From: Streptomyces sp. AC558_RSS880
GTDB lineage: Bacteria; Actinomycetota; Actinomycetes; Streptomycetales; Streptomycetaceae
DNA length: 64,000 nucleotides
Reading direction: 5' to 3'
Assembly (NCBI RefSeq): GCF_019049255.1
Contig: NZ_JAGMUJ010000061.1
Coordinates: forward strand, 51,784-115,783
Positions 26,328 through 37,018 of the stretch are shown here, piece after piece. Below the pieces are notes generated by a model that saw only the letters and a list, made by a program, of their open reading frames with translations, was not told where the DNA came from and ran no database searches. A program made the translations under genes and the position numbers. Numbering within the stretch: the first letter of the stretch is position 1; each line of letters begins with the position of its first letter.

Positions 26328-27521
26328 ATGGCCGTACGACTCCCCCGTCCCCACCGCTTCGACCTGTGGCTGGCACTCGCCGGGCTGCTCGGCGGACTGC
26401 TGCTGTGGGGCATCGGGCTGGGCACCCGGCCGGCCGGCGAACCGATCGTGCTGTTCGACGGCCGCTGGCCGCTCCTCGTTCCGCTCCTCGTGACGGCCGG
26501 CTGCGAGCTGCTGCGCCGGACCGCCCCGCGTACCGCCCTGCTGACCGGCACCCTCGCCCTGACCGCGGACACCCTCACCCAGGGCAGTCTGGCCACGGTC
26601 CTCATGTACACCGACCTGATGTACGCCGCCGTCCTGTACGGCACGCCCGCCTCCGCCCGCCGCATCCCGCGGATCACCGGACTGCTCAGCATCGCCGCGA
26701 CGCTGGTGCCGTACGCCGTGTGGCGGGTGCCGGAAGCGCTGCTGATCGGGGTGGCGGTCGGCGTCGTGTCGTTCGCGCCCGCGTCGACCGGCCTCATCGT
26801 GCGCAACCACCGCGACGCCGCCGAGGCGGCCCGGTTGCGTGCCGAACAGACCGCGCTGCTCGCGGAGATGGACCGCGTCCAGGCGGTGACGGCGGAACGC
26901 GCCCGGATGGCACGGGAGTTGCACGACATGGTCGCCAACCACCTCTCCGCGATCGCCATCCACTCCACGGCCGCGCTCTCCCTGGAGGACGAGAAGACCT
27001 CCCGCGAGGCGCTCACCGTGATCCGGGAGAACAGCGTGCAGGGACTGTCCGAGATGCGGCGGCTCATCGGCATCCTGCGCGACGGGGCCGACGACCGGGA
27101 ACCCGCCGCGACCCCCACCCTCGACGGCCTCGGTGCCCTGGTCGAGGGCGCCCGCGCCAACGGACTGGACGTCACCCTCGACGCCACCCACGAATCCGTG
27201 CCCGCACCGGTCGAGCTCGCCGCGTACAGGATCGTGCAGGAGTCGCTGACGAACGCGCTGAAGCACGCCGCGCCGGGGAAGGTCACCGTGCGGCTGCGCC
27301 GCCTCGACGGCGGCCTCGACATCCGGGTGACCAGCCCGTACGGCGGCCGGGACACCCCCCGCGCACCGGGGTCCGGGGCCGGGCTCGTCGGTATGCGGGA
27401 GCGGGTGGCTCTGCTGGACGGCACGTTCGAGGCGGCACCGGAGAGCGGCCCGGACGGCAAGCTGTGGGTCGTACGCGCCTGTCTTCCCGTCACCGACACC
27501 GCCCAAGGAGAGATGGAATGA
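26328..27521 (+). CDS. NarL-type sensor histidine kinase
   Basis: A 397-residue kinase. About five membrane segments fill residues 10-160. A short coiled linker leads to the HisKA_3 dimerisation box RMARELHDMVANHLSAI with the phospho-acceptor H199. The HATPase domain (about 290-385) has the N-box ESLTNALKHA and the G-box GAGLVGMRERV. Its TGA overlaps the regulator's ATG (ATGA), so kinase and regulator are coupled. The frame is open upstream, but the ATG at 26328 is the first that starts just before segment 1. The signal is unknown. The chitinase gene immediately downstream of the pair suggests, without proving, a link to chitin sensing. Confidence 0.92.
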   Translation: MAVRLPRPHRFDLWLALAGLLGGLLLWGIGLGTRPAGEPIVLFDGRWPLLVPLLVTAGCELLRRTAPRTALLTGTLALTADTLTQGSLATVLMYTDLMYAAVLYGTPASARRIPRITGLLSIAATLVPYAVWRVPEALLIGVAVGVVSFAPASTGLIVRNHRDAAEAARLRAEQTALLAEMDRVQAVTAERARMARELHDMVANHLSAIAIHSTAALSLEDEKTSREALTVIRENSVQGLSEMRRLIGILRDGADDREPAATPTLDGLGALVEGARANGLDVTLDATHESVPAPVELAAYRIVQESLTNALKHAAPGKVTVRLRRLDGGLDIRVTSPYGGRDTPRAPGSGAGLVGMRERVALLDGTFEAAPESGPDGKLWVVRACLPVTDTAQGEME

Positions 27522-28159
27522 TCCGGGTCCTGGTCGCCGAGGACCAGTCCGCCGTCCGCGCCGGACTGGTCCTGATCCTGCGCAGCGCGCCCGACATCGA
27601 GGTGGTCGGCGAGGCCGGGGACGGTGAGCGGGCGGTGGCGCTCGCCCGTGAACTCCGTCCCGACCTGGTGCTGATGGACGTACAGATGCCGCGCCTGGAC
27701 GGGGTGTCGGCGACCCGGCAGGTGGTCGGGGAAGGGCTCGCCGACGTGCTGGTGCTGACCACCTTCGACCTCGACGAGTACGTGTTCGGGGCGCTGCGGG
27801 CCGGGGCCGCCGGGTTCCTGCTGAAGAACACGGACGCGAAGGACCTCATCACGGCGGTGCGCACGGTGGCACGCGGGGAGGGCATCGTCGCCCCGGCCGT
27901 CACCCGGCGGCTGATCGCGGAGTTCGCCGCGAAGCCCGCCCGCCGGGTGACCGCCGATCCGGCGGTGCTGGACGCCCTCACCCGGCGCGAGCGCGAGGTG
28001 CTGTCCTGTCTGGGCGAGGGGTTGTCCAACGCCGGCATCGCGGCGCGCCTCGACATGGCGGAGGCGACGGTGAAGACGCACGTCAGCCGTCTGCTGGGCA
28101 AGCTGGAGCTGCGCAGCCGGGTGCAAGCGGCGGTGCTGGCACAAGAGTTGGGCATCTAG
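27518..28159 (+). CDS. NarL/LuxR-family response regulator
   Basis: A 213-residue regulator. The receiver domain has E8-D9, phospho-acceptor D54 in LMDVQMP, and the Lys in LLKNTD. The C-terminal LuxR-type helix-turn-helix (about 150-208) reads LTRREREVLSCLGEGLSN and then ATVKTHVSRLLGKL. AAGGAGAG precedes its ATG, which overlaps the kinase stop. It is the partner of the kinase upstream. Its targets may include the chitinase gene 137 bases downstream. Confidence 0.95.
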   Translation: MIRVLVAEDQSAVRAGLVLILRSAPDIEVVGEAGDGERAVALARELRPDLVLMDVQMPRLDGVSATRQVVGEGLADVLVLTTFDLDEYVFGALRAGAAGFLLKNTDAKDLITAVRTVARGEGIVAPAVTRRLIAEFAAKPARRVTADPAVLDALTRREREVLSCLGEGLSNAGIAARLDMAEATVKTHVSRLLGKLELRSRVQAAVLAQELGI

Positions 28160-28188
28160 CGGAAGCACAGGGAGACGGCGAGGGCAAG

Positions 28189-28230
28189 TGGTCCAGACCT
28201 ATTGACCTGTGGTCCAGACCTTTCTATTCT
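28189..28230 (+). promoter_or_regulatory. Chitinase promoter with 12-base direct repeats (dre-like)
   Basis: TGGTCCAGACCT occurs at 28189-28200 and 28210-28221. A promoter is interwoven: TTGACC (28202-28207) and TATTCT (28225-28230), with a 17-base spacer. This is the well-known layout of Streptomyces chitinase promoters, where the repeats mediate glucose repression and chitin induction. They resemble the binding site of DasR, the GntR-type GlcNAc regulator. The second repeat overlaps the spacer, so bound repressor would block polymerase. Confidence 0.85.
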
Positions 28231-28296
28231 CGCGGCACTGCGGGCGTGATGGCTCAGTCACGCCCTCGACGGCTTCTCCCCATAAGGAGGCGCAGC

Positions 28297-30120
<1,824 letters not shown>

Positions 30121-30133
30121 CTCTCAGGCACCA

Positions 30134-30580
30134 CTAAGCGACATTGACGCGCTGACCGGGCGGGGCTGCCTCAAGCCACGCGAGGAAACCGGTCAGCGCG
30201 TCTTCGCTCATCGCGAGCTCCAGACGCGTGCCCCGGTGCAGACAGGCGAGGATCACCGAGTCCGACAGCAGCGCCAGCTCCTCCTCGCCCTCGGGCAGAC
30301 GGCGGCCGGCCACCTCGATCGCGGAACGCTCCAGGACGCGGCGCGGGCGGGGCGCGTAGGAGAACACCCGGAACCACTCGACCCGGTCACCGTTGTAGCG
30401 GGCCACCCCGTACGCCCAGCCCTTGCCGCCGGATTCGCCCGACTCAGGCGCGTCCCAGCGCAGACTGCAGTCGAACGTTCCGCCGGAACGCTGGATGAGG
30501 CGGCGGCGCAGGCCGAAGACGAAGAGCCCCACCAGCACGAGGGCCACCACGATTCCGCACACAGTCAGAGCGAGGATCAT
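30134..30580 (-). CDS. DUF2550 membrane protein downstream of atpC
   Basis: A 148-residue protein with one N-terminal membrane helix (about 1-22) followed by Arg-rich GLRRRLIQR and a soluble PH-like beta domain containing WAYGVARYNGDRVEWFRVFSYAPRPRRVL. This is the DUF2550 family, which in actinomycetes regularly follows atpC. AGGAGG lies nine bases before the ATG; a GTG two codons earlier is too close to it. The atp terminator lies between atpC and this gene, so it probably has its own promoter. A link to ATP synthase is suggested by conserved synteny only. Confidence 0.88.
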   Translation of the reverse strand: MILALTVCGIVVALVLVGLFVFGLRRRLIQRSGGTFDCSLRWDAPESGESGGKGWAYGVARYNGDRVEWFRVFSYAPRPRRVLERSAIEVAGRRLPEGEEELALLSDSVILACLHRGTRLELAMSEDALTGFLAWLEAAPPGQRVNVA

Positions 30581-30637
30581 CGGCACCGACCTCCTCGTCT
30601 CCTAGGTAACGGAACGGAAAAATCATCCAGATCTGCC

Positions 30638-30685
30638 TCAGCCGCGGTCGGCTCCGGATCGCTCCGGTGCCGGCCGCGGCTGAGT
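30638..30685 (-). terminator. Terminator of the atp operon
   Basis: A 16-base stem (30638-30653 with 30670-30685, one G-U pair) with a 16-base loop begins 24 bases beyond the atpC stop. It should end the long atp transcript before the DUF2550 gene. Confidence 0.75.
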
Positions 30686-30708
30686 GACGTCATCTCACCG
30701 CGCTGGAA

Positions 30709-31086
30709 TCAGCGCCCCGCCGACGCCGCCCGCAGACGGACATCCGCGCGGCGCTCGGCCTCGGTGTCGTCCTCCGCCTTCGCACGGGCGAGCTCCTGCT
30801 CCGCGCTCTGGACGTCGATCTCGTCCGACAGCTCGGCGATCTCGGCCAGCAGCGACAGCTTGTCGTCCGCGAACGAGATGAAACCGCCGTGCACCGCGGC
30901 GACGACCGTCCCGCCCTCACGCGTACGGATGGTCACCGGGCCCGACTCCAGCACACCGAGCAGCGGCTGGTGACCGGGCATGACGCCGATGTCGCCGGAC
31001 GTGGTGCGCGCGACGACCAGGGTGGCCTCGCCGGACCAGACCTCTCGGTCGGCCGCGACCAGCGCGACGTGCAGCTCAGCAGCCAA
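30709..31086 (-). CDS. atpC: ATP synthase epsilon subunit
   Basis: A 125-residue subunit of the F1 central stalk that couples rotation and limits ATP hydrolysis. The N-terminal beta sandwich contains AADREVWSGEA and GDIGVMPGHQPLL; the C-terminal helices (about 85-125) are rich in Arg, Ala and Glu. I chose the TTG at 31086 because GAGGAG lies five bases before it and the protein then begins AAELHVALVAADREVW as in other Streptomyces. An upstream extension is open but unsupported. It follows atpD across a 130-base spacer that can form two hairpins. Confidence 0.95.
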   Translation of the reverse strand: MAAELHVALVAADREVWSGEATLVVARTTSGDIGVMPGHQPLLGVLESGPVTIRTREGGTVVAAVHGGFISFADDKLSLLAEIAELSDEIDVQSAEQELARAKAEDDTEAERRADVRLRAASAGR

Positions 31087-31105
31087 GGTGGCTCCTCGGG
31101 TCACC

Positions 31106-31180
31106 ACCCGGCGGTTGTGCCGGGTGTTGGTTACAAGTCTAAGGGGCGTGGATGAGGGGGCGGGACGCGCCCGCCCCCTC
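31106..31180 (-). promoter_or_regulatory. Two strong hairpins in the atpD-atpC spacer
   Basis: Stem 1 pairs 31152-31163 with 31169-31180 (12 bases, perfect, 5-base loop). Stem 2 pairs ACCCGGC at 31106-31112 with GCCGGGT at 31119-31125. Read on the minus strand, stem 1 follows the atpD stop by about 35 bases and stem 2 lies just before the atpC ribosome site. They could attenuate, protect or process the transcript and so set epsilon levels. No T-run follows stem 1, which argues against full termination. Confidence 0.55.
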
Positions 31181-31216
31181 AAGGGTGAGCCGGATGGCTC
31201 ACATCGAGCTCAGGGC

Positions 31217-32653
31217 TCAGGAGACGCCCAGCTCCTTGGCGTTGTTCTTCAGGTCCTCGATGCCACCGCACATGAAGAACGCCTGCTCCGGGAAGTGGTC
31301 GTACTCGCCGTCGCAGATCGCGTTGAACGCGGCGATCGACTCGTCCAGCGGCACGTCCGAACCGTCCACGCCGGTGAACTGCTTGGCGACGTGGGTGTTC
31401 TGGGACAGGAAGCGCTCCACGCGACGGGCACGGTGGACGACGAGCTTGTCCTCCTCGCCGAGCTCGTCGATACCGAGGATCGCGATGATGTCCTGCAGGT
31501 CCTTGTACTTCTGCAGGATGTTCTTCACGCGCATCGCGGCGTTGTAGTGGTCCGCCGCGATGTACCGCGGGTCGAGGATGCGGGACGTCGAGTCCAGCGG
31601 GTCCACGGCCGGGTAGATGCCCTTCTCCGAGATCGGACGGGACAGCACCGTCGTCGCGTCGAGGTGGGCGAAGGTGGTGGCCGGGGCCGGGTCGGTCAGG
31701 TCGTCCGCGGGGACGTAGATCGCCTGCATCGAGGTGATCGAGTGACCACGGGTCGAGGTGATGCGCTCCTGGAGGAGACCCATCTCGTCGGCCAGGTTCG
31801 GCTGGTAGCCCACCGCGGAGGGCATACGGCCGAGCAGGGTCGACACCTCGGAACCGGCCTGGGTGAAGCGGAAGATGTTGTCGATGAAGAACAGCACGTC
31901 CTGCTTCTGGACATCGCGGAAGTACTCCGCCATGGTCAGACCGGCGAGGGCCACGCGCAGACGGGTGCCCGGGGGCTCGTCCATCTGACCGAAGACCAGG
32001 GCGGTCTTGTCGATGACGCCCGACTCGCTCATCTCGTCGATGAGGTCGTTGCCCTCACGGGTGCGCTCACCGACACCGGCGAACACCGACACACCGTCGT
32101 GGTTGTTGGCGACGCGGTAGATCATCTCCTGGATGAGCACCGTCTTGCCGACGCCGGCACCGCCGAACAGGCCGATCTTTCCACCCTTGACGTACGGGGT
32201 GAGAAGGTCGATGACCTTGACGCCGGTCTCGAACATCTCGGTCTTCGACTCGAGCTCGTCGAAGTTCGGCGCCTTGCGGTGGATCGGCCAGCGCTCGCCC
32301 GTGTACTGCTCGTCGCTGTTCAGCACCTCACCGAGGGTGTTGAACACCTTGCCCGTGGTGAAGTCGCCGACCGGCACCGAGATGGAGGAGCCGGTGTCGG
32401 TCACCGGGGCCTGGCGGACCAGACCGTCGGTGGGCTGCATGGAGATGGTGCGGACCAGGCCGTCACCCAGGTGCTGGGCGACCTCCAGGGTCAGCGTCTT
32501 GAGCGCACCCTCCTGGGCCGGGTCGGCGACCTGGACGTGGAGGGCGTTGTAGATCTCCGGCATCGCGTCGACGGGGAACTCCACGTCGACGACCGGGCCG
32601 ATGACCCGGGCGACACGGCCCGTGGCCGTCGCGGTCTCAACAGTGGTGGTCAT
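31217..32653 (-). CDS. atpD: ATP synthase beta subunit
   Basis: The 478-residue catalytic F1 subunit. Walker A is GGAGVGKT (about 165-172), the catalytic Glu lies in GERTREGNDL, and Walker B is in VLFFIDNIFRF. The DELSEED-like lever is present as ILGIDELGEEDK. Its ATG overlaps the atpG stop by one base (TAATG), so translation is coupled. Length is normal. It forms the alpha3-beta3 head with AtpA. Confidence 0.98.
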   Translation of the reverse strand: MTTTVETATATGRVARVIGPVVDVEFPVDAMPEIYNALHVQVADPAQEGALKTLTLEVAQHLGDGLVRTISMQPTDGLVRQAPVTDTGSSISVPVGDFTTGKVFNTLGEVLNSDEQYTGERWPIHRKAPNFDELESKTEMFETGVKVIDLLTPYVKGGKIGLFGGAGVGKTVLIQEMIYRVANNHDGVSVFAGVGERTREGNDLIDEMSESGVIDKTALVFGQMDEPPGTRLRVALAGLTMAEYFRDVQKQDVLFFIDNIFRFTQAGSEVSTLLGRMPSAVGYQPNLADEMGLLQERITSTRGHSITSMQAIYVPADDLTDPAPATTFAHLDATTVLSRPISEKGIYPAVDPLDSTSRILDPRYIAADHYNAAMRVKNILQKYKDLQDIIAILGIDELGEEDKLVVHRARRVERFLSQNTHVAKQFTGVDGSDVPLDESIAAFNAICDGEYDHFPEQAFFMCGGIEDLKNNAKELGVS

Positions 32654-33570
32654 TAGTTGTCACTCCCCGCGTTCGCGTCGGCCAGGGCACTGGCGCCACC
32701 GACGATCTCGCTGATTTCCTGGGTGATTTCGGCCTGTCGGGCCGCGTTGGCAAGACGGGAGAGCGTGTTGATCAGCTCGCCCGCGTTGTCGGTGGCCGAC
32801 TTCATCGCGCGCCGCGTGGCGGCGTGCTTCGAAGCGGCCGACTGGAGCAGCGCGTTGTAGATCCGGCTCTCGACGTACCGCGGCAGCAGGGCGTCGAGGA
32901 CGTCCTCCGCCGAGGGCTCGAAGTCGAACAGCGGCAGGATCTCGCCCTTGGTGGTGCTCTCCGCCGCGACCTCTTCGAGGCGCAGCGGAAGCATCCGGGA
33001 GTCGACCGCCGTCTGCGTCATCATCGAGACGAACTCGGTGTAGACGATGTGGAGCTCGTCCACGCCGCCGTCCGCCGTCTCCGTCTGGAGCGCCTCGATC
33101 AGCGGGGCCGCGACCTTCTTGGCGTCCGCGTACGAGGGCTCGTCGGTGAAGCCGGTGAACGACTCCGCGACCTTGCGCTCACGGAAGTTGTAGTGGGCGA
33201 CACCACGCCGGCCGACGATGTACGTCTCGACCTGCTTGCCCTCGCGCTCCAGGCGCTCGGTCAGCTGCTCCGCCGCCTTGATGGCGTTGGAGTTGAAGGC
33301 GCCGGCCAGGCCGCGGTCGCTCGTGAGGAGCAGGACCGCGGCACGGGTCGGGTTCTCCGCCTCCGTGGTGAGCGGGTGCTTGGTGTTCGACCCGGTTCCG
33401 ACCGCCGTGACCGCGCGGGTGAGCTCCTGCGCGTACGGCGTGGAGGCCGCCACCTTGCGCTGCGCCTTGACGACGCGCGAGGCGGCGATCATCTCCATCG
33501 CCTTGGTGATCTTCTTGGTCGCGGTGACGGATCGGATGCGACGCTTGTAGACCCGGAGCTGGGCTCCCAT
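32653..33570 (-). CDS. atpG: ATP synthase gamma subunit
   Basis: The 305-residue rotor shaft of F1. Long N- and C-terminal helices that form the coiled coil are visible (AQLRVYKRRIRSVTATKKITKAMEMIAASR at the start, and the helix ending at TQEISEIVGGASAL). The central Rossmann-like part has the conserved TSDRGLAGAFNSN. It lies 21 bases after atpA and overlaps atpD by one base. Length is slightly above the E. coli protein, as usual in actinobacteria. Confidence 0.98.
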   Translation of the reverse strand: MGAQLRVYKRRIRSVTATKKITKAMEMIAASRVVKAQRKVAASTPYAQELTRAVTAVGTGSNTKHPLTTEAENPTRAAVLLLTSDRGLAGAFNSNAIKAAEQLTERLEREGKQVETYIVGRRGVAHYNFRERKVAESFTGFTDEPSYADAKKVAAPLIEALQTETADGGVDELHIVYTEFVSMMTQTAVDSRMLPLRLEEVAAESTTKGEILPLFDFEPSAEDVLDALLPRYVESRIYNALLQSAASKHAATRRAMKSATDNAGELINTLSRLANAARQAEITQEISEIVGGASALADANAGSDN

Positions 33571-33591
33571 GAGTCAGGTCCCTTCCTTACG

Positions 33592-35181
33592 TCACTTGGC
33601 GGCGGACGGGGCGTCCTCGCCGAGCAGCTTGCCGTCGCTCGTCTCGAACTGCTTCTTGAAGTCCGCGATCGCCTCGGCCACGGCCTGCAGGGTGTCGTCG
33701 GACATCTTGCCGCCCTCGCGGATGGAGGTCATGAGGCCCTGCTCCTTGCGGTGCAGGTGCTCCAGGAGCTCCTTCTCGAAGCGGCGGATGTCGGCGACCG
33801 GCACGTCGTCCATCTTGCCGGTGGTGCCGGCCCAGACGGAGACGACCTGGTCCTCGGTGGACATCGGCTGGTACTGGTCCTGCTTCAGCAGCTCGACCAT
33901 GCGCTGACCGCGCTCCAGCTGCGCCTTCGACGCGGCGTCCAGGTCGGAACCGAAGGCGGCGAACGCCTCCAGCTCACGGAACTGGGCGAGGTCCACGCGC
34001 AGACGGCCGGAGACCTGCTTCATCGCCTTGTGCTGCGCGGAACCACCGACTCGGGAGACGGAGATACCGACGTTCAGCGCGGGGCGCTGACCGGCGTTGA
34101 ACAGGTCCGACTCCAGGAAGCACTGGCCGTCGGTGATGGAGATGACGTTGGTCGGGATGAACGCCGACACGTCGTTGGCCTTGGTCTCGACGATCGGCAG
34201 ACCGGTCATCGAGCCGGCGCCCATGTCGTCGGAGAGCTTGGCGCAGCGCTCCAGCAGGCGGGAGTGCAGGTAGAAGACGTCACCCGGGTAGGCCTCGCGG
34301 CCCGGCGGGCGGCGCAGCAGCAGGGACACGGCGCGGTAGGCGTCGGCCTGCTTCGACAGGTCGTCGAAGATGATCAGGACGTGCTTGCCCTCGTACATCC
34401 ACTGCTGACCGATGGCCGAACCGGTGTACGGCGCCAGGTACTTGAAGCCGGCCGGGTCGGACGCCGGGGCGGCGACGATGGTCGTGTACTCCAGCGCGCC
34501 GTTCTCCTCCAGCGCGCGGCGGACCGACGCGATGGTGGAGCCCTTCTGGCCGATGGCGACGTAGATGCAGCGGACCTGCTTCTTCGGGTCGCCGGAGCGC
34601 CAGTTGTCGCGCTGGTTGATGATCGTGTCGACGGCCAGGGCGGTCTTGCCGGTCTGGCGGTCGCCGATGATCAGCTGGCGCTGACCACGGCCGATCGGGG
34701 TCATGGCGTCGACAGCCTTGTAGCCCGTCTCCATCGGCTCGTGCACCGACTTGCGCTGCATGACCGTGGGGGCCTGCAGTTCGAGGGCGCGGCGGCCCTC
34801 GGTCTCGATCTCGCCGAGGCCGTCGATCGGGTTGCCGAGCGGGTCGACCACACGGCCGAGGTAGCCCTCGCCGACGGCGACGGACAGCACCTCGCCGGTG
34901 CGGGTGACCGGCTGGCCCTCCTCGATGCCGCTGAACTCACCGAGGACGATGGCACCGATCTCGCGCTCCTCGAGGTTGAGGGCGAGGCCGAGGGTGCCGT
35001 CCTCGAACTTCAGCAGCTCGTTGGCCATGGCCGAGGGAAGACCCTCGACCTTCGCGATGCCGTCGCCGGCAAGGGTGACCGTACCGACCTCCTCGCGCGA
35101 GGCCGCGTCCGGCTTGTACGACTGGACAAAGTTCTCCAGCGCGTCCCGGATCTCCTCCGGCCGGATCGTGAGCTCCGCCAT
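33592..35181 (-). CDS. atpA: ATP synthase alpha subunit
   Basis: The 529-residue non-catalytic nucleotide-binding F1 subunit. The P-loop GDRQTGKT lies near 170-177, and VSRVGGSAQHKAMKQVSG carries the arginine finger region. The C-terminus has an actinobacterial extension of about 15 residues past the usual end. The ATG at 35181 starts the conserved AELTIRPEEIRDAL; the frame is open upstream but that sequence is not conserved. AGGGAACTCAG precedes the start. It is separated from atpH by 126 bases. Confidence 0.98.
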   Translation of the reverse strand: MAELTIRPEEIRDALENFVQSYKPDAASREEVGTVTLAGDGIAKVEGLPSAMANELLKFEDGTLGLALNLEEREIGAIVLGEFSGIEEGQPVTRTGEVLSVAVGEGYLGRVVDPLGNPIDGLGEIETEGRRALELQAPTVMQRKSVHEPMETGYKAVDAMTPIGRGQRQLIIGDRQTGKTALAVDTIINQRDNWRSGDPKKQVRCIYVAIGQKGSTIASVRRALEENGALEYTTIVAAPASDPAGFKYLAPYTGSAIGQQWMYEGKHVLIIFDDLSKQADAYRAVSLLLRRPPGREAYPGDVFYLHSRLLERCAKLSDDMGAGSMTGLPIVETKANDVSAFIPTNVISITDGQCFLESDLFNAGQRPALNVGISVSRVGGSAQHKAMKQVSGRLRVDLAQFRELEAFAAFGSDLDAASKAQLERGQRMVELLKQDQYQPMSTEDQVVSVWAGTTGKMDDVPVADIRRFEKELLEHLHRKEQGLMTSIREGGKMSDDTLQAVAEAIADFKKQFETSDGKLLGEDAPSAAK

Positions 35182-35307
35182 CTGAGTTCCCTGCTCTCCT
35201 TGTTGGGCCCGAAGTTTCACTTGGGGGGTCTGGGGGCGACCCCCAGGAATCCTCTGCACGGCCCAACCAGGGCCGTAAGTACGTACTGCCTATTCAGAAT
35301 GTTCTGC

Positions 35308-36123
35308 TCAGCCGGCCAGCCGACGGCTCGCGTCCTCGAGCCGGTCCGCCAGGGAGCCGTTGATGACCTCGTCACCGACCTGCACCCGGATCCCGCCGAC
35401 GACCGCGGGGTCGACGTCGAGGTTGAGGTGCATCCGGCGGCCGTAGAGCTTCGCGAGGGCGTCGCCCAGGCGCTGCTTCTGCTGGTCGCTCAGCGGCACC
35501 GCGGAGGTGACGACGGCCACCATGCGGTCGCGGCGATCGGCGGCGAGCTTGGACAGGGACTCCAGTCCCGACTCCAGGCTACGTCCCCGCGGCGCGGTCA
35601 CGAGACGCGTGACCAGACGCTCGGTGGCCGCGTTCGCCCTGCCCCCGAGCAGGCTGCGCAGCAGCTCGCCCTTGGCGGAGGCGGTGGCGCTCCGGTTGGT
35701 CAGCGCGGCGCGCAGCTCGGTGTTGGAGGAGACGATCCGGCCGAACCGGAACAGCTCGTCCTCGACGTCGTCGAGCGCGCCCGTCTTCTGGGCGGCGGTG
35801 AGGTCGGCGGTGCTGGCCAGCTCCTCCAGCGCGTCCACCAGGTCGCGGGACTGCGACCAGCGGGAGCGCACCATGCCGGACACCAGGTCCGCGGCCGGGC
35901 CGCTGACCTGCGAGCCGAGCAGGCGCTGGGCCAGGGCGGCCTTGGCCTCACCGGCCTGCGCCGGGTCGGTGAGGACCCGACGCAGCGACACCTCGCGGTC
36001 GAGCAGCGCGGTGACGGCCGCCAGCTCGTCGGCGAGCGAGCCCGCGTTCACGGACGTGGAGTCCGTCAGCGCGTCGAGACGCTCACGTGCGGCTGCCAGG
36101 GCCTCGCGGCTCGCTCCGTTCAT
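35308..36123 (-). CDS. atpH: ATP synthase delta subunit
   Basis: The 271-residue peripheral-stalk subunit that joins the b subunits to the top of F1. It is about 90 residues longer than E. coli delta, as is normal for Streptomyces. The C-terminal part holds the conserved VTSAVPLSDQQKQRLGDALAKLYG and VGGIRVQVGDEVINGSL motifs. Its ATG overlaps the atpF stop by four bases, so b and delta are made together. Confidence 0.97.
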   Translation of the reverse strand: MNGASREALAAARERLDALTDSTSVNAGSLADELAAVTALLDREVSLRRVLTDPAQAGEAKAALAQRLLGSQVSGPAADLVSGMVRSRWSQSRDLVDALEELASTADLTAAQKTGALDDVEDELFRFGRIVSSNTELRAALTNRSATASAKGELLRSLLGGRANAATERLVTRLVTAPRGRSLESGLESLSKLAADRRDRMVAVVTSAVPLSDQQKQRLGDALAKLYGRRMHLNLDVDPAVVGGIRVQVGDEVINGSLADRLEDASRRLAG

Positions 36124-36668
36124 CGCGCGGCCTCGGCCTTCTGGTCGAGCTCGTCGAGGAAGCGGTCGATCACGCGGCTCTGCCGGGCGTGGTCCTCGAG
36201 GGACTCGCCGACGAGCTTGCCGGCCAGGTCGGTGGCGAGCTTGCCGACGTCCTGGCGCAGCGAGGACGCGGCGGCCTTGCGGTCGGCCTCGATCTGCGTG
36301 TGGCCGGCGGCGACGATCTCCTCGCGCTGACGCTGGCCCTCGGCCCGCATCTCGGCGATGAGCGCGGCACCCTGCTCCTGCGCCTCCTGGCGCAGACGCG
36401 CGGCCTCGTGCCGGGCCTCGGCGAGCTGGGCCTTGTACTGCTCAAGGACGCTCTGGGCCTCGACCTTCATGGCCTCGGCCTCTTCGATACCGCCTTCGAT
36501 CGCCGTGCGGCGCTCCTCCAGAACCTTGTTGATGTTCGGGAGCAGCTTCTTCCAGAAGACGAAGAAGACGATCGCGAAGGCGATGGTGCCGACGAGCAGC
36601 TCGGGGCCCGGCGGAATGAGCGGGTTCTGCTCTTCCTCGGCCGCCAGCTGTACCAGGTTGGCGATCAC
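36120..36668 (-). CDS. atpF: ATP synthase b subunit
   Basis: The 182-residue stator subunit. One N-terminal membrane helix (about 22-45, LLVGTIAFAIVFFVFWKKLLP) leads into a long charged helix that dimerises (EAEAMKVEAQSVLEQYKAQL onward). Its stop overlaps the atpH start by four bases. It follows atpE by 41 bases. Length and layout are typical of the family. Confidence 0.97.
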   Translation of the reverse strand: MIANLVQLAAEEEQNPLIPPGPELLVGTIAFAIVFFVFWKKLLPNINKVLEERRTAIEGGIEEAEAMKVEAQSVLEQYKAQLAEARHEAARLRQEAQEQGAALIAEMRAEGQRQREEIVAAGHTQIEADRKAAASSLRQDVGKLATDLAGKLVGESLEDHARQSRVIDRFLDELDQKAEAAR

Positions 36669-36709
36669 ATCAGTGCCTTTCGTTGAAAGGTTGGCTCGTC
36701 AGGGTCCGA

Positions 36710-36943
36710 TCATCCGTAGACGAACGGCATGACGATGCCGATGAGGGCGAGCGCCTCACAGAAGGCGAAGCCGAGGATCTGGTTGGCGCGGATCAGGCCG
36801 GCCGCCTCGGGCTGGCGGGCGAGGGCCTGGGTGCCGTTGCCGAAGATGATGCCGACGCCGACGCCGGGGCCGATGGCGGCGAGGCCGTAGCCGATGGAAC
36901 CGATGTTGCCTTCGACGGCGGCGAGGGTCTCAAGGGCAGCCAT
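36710..36943 (-). CDS. atpE: ATP synthase c subunit
   Basis: The 77-residue proteolipid that forms the rotor ring. Two membrane helices (about 13-38 and 52-75) flank the polar loop RQPE (43-46). The proton-carrying carboxylate is E63 in FCEALALIG, where E. coli has Asp. The Gly-rich first helix GPGVGVGIIFGNG is typical. AGGAAG lies upstream of its ATG. It is the most abundant product expected of the operon. Confidence 0.98.
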   Translation of the reverse strand: MAALETLAAVEGNIGSIGYGLAAIGPGVGVGIIFGNGTQALARQPEAAGLIRANQILGFAFCEALALIGIVMPFVYG

Positions 36944-37018
36944 GCTGATTCTTCCTTCTCTTTCAAGGACCGGCGGGGGTTGGCCACCGGACGTTCATGG
37001 GGGTGCGGGCTGGGTCGC

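Noticed and set aside
32824..36330. Long plus-strand open frame across atpG, atpA and atpH (over 1100 codons)
   Set aside because: It lies opposite three highly conserved ATP synthase genes and encodes a Val/Leu/Arg/Asp-rich product with no recognisable fold; it is a product of high GC content.
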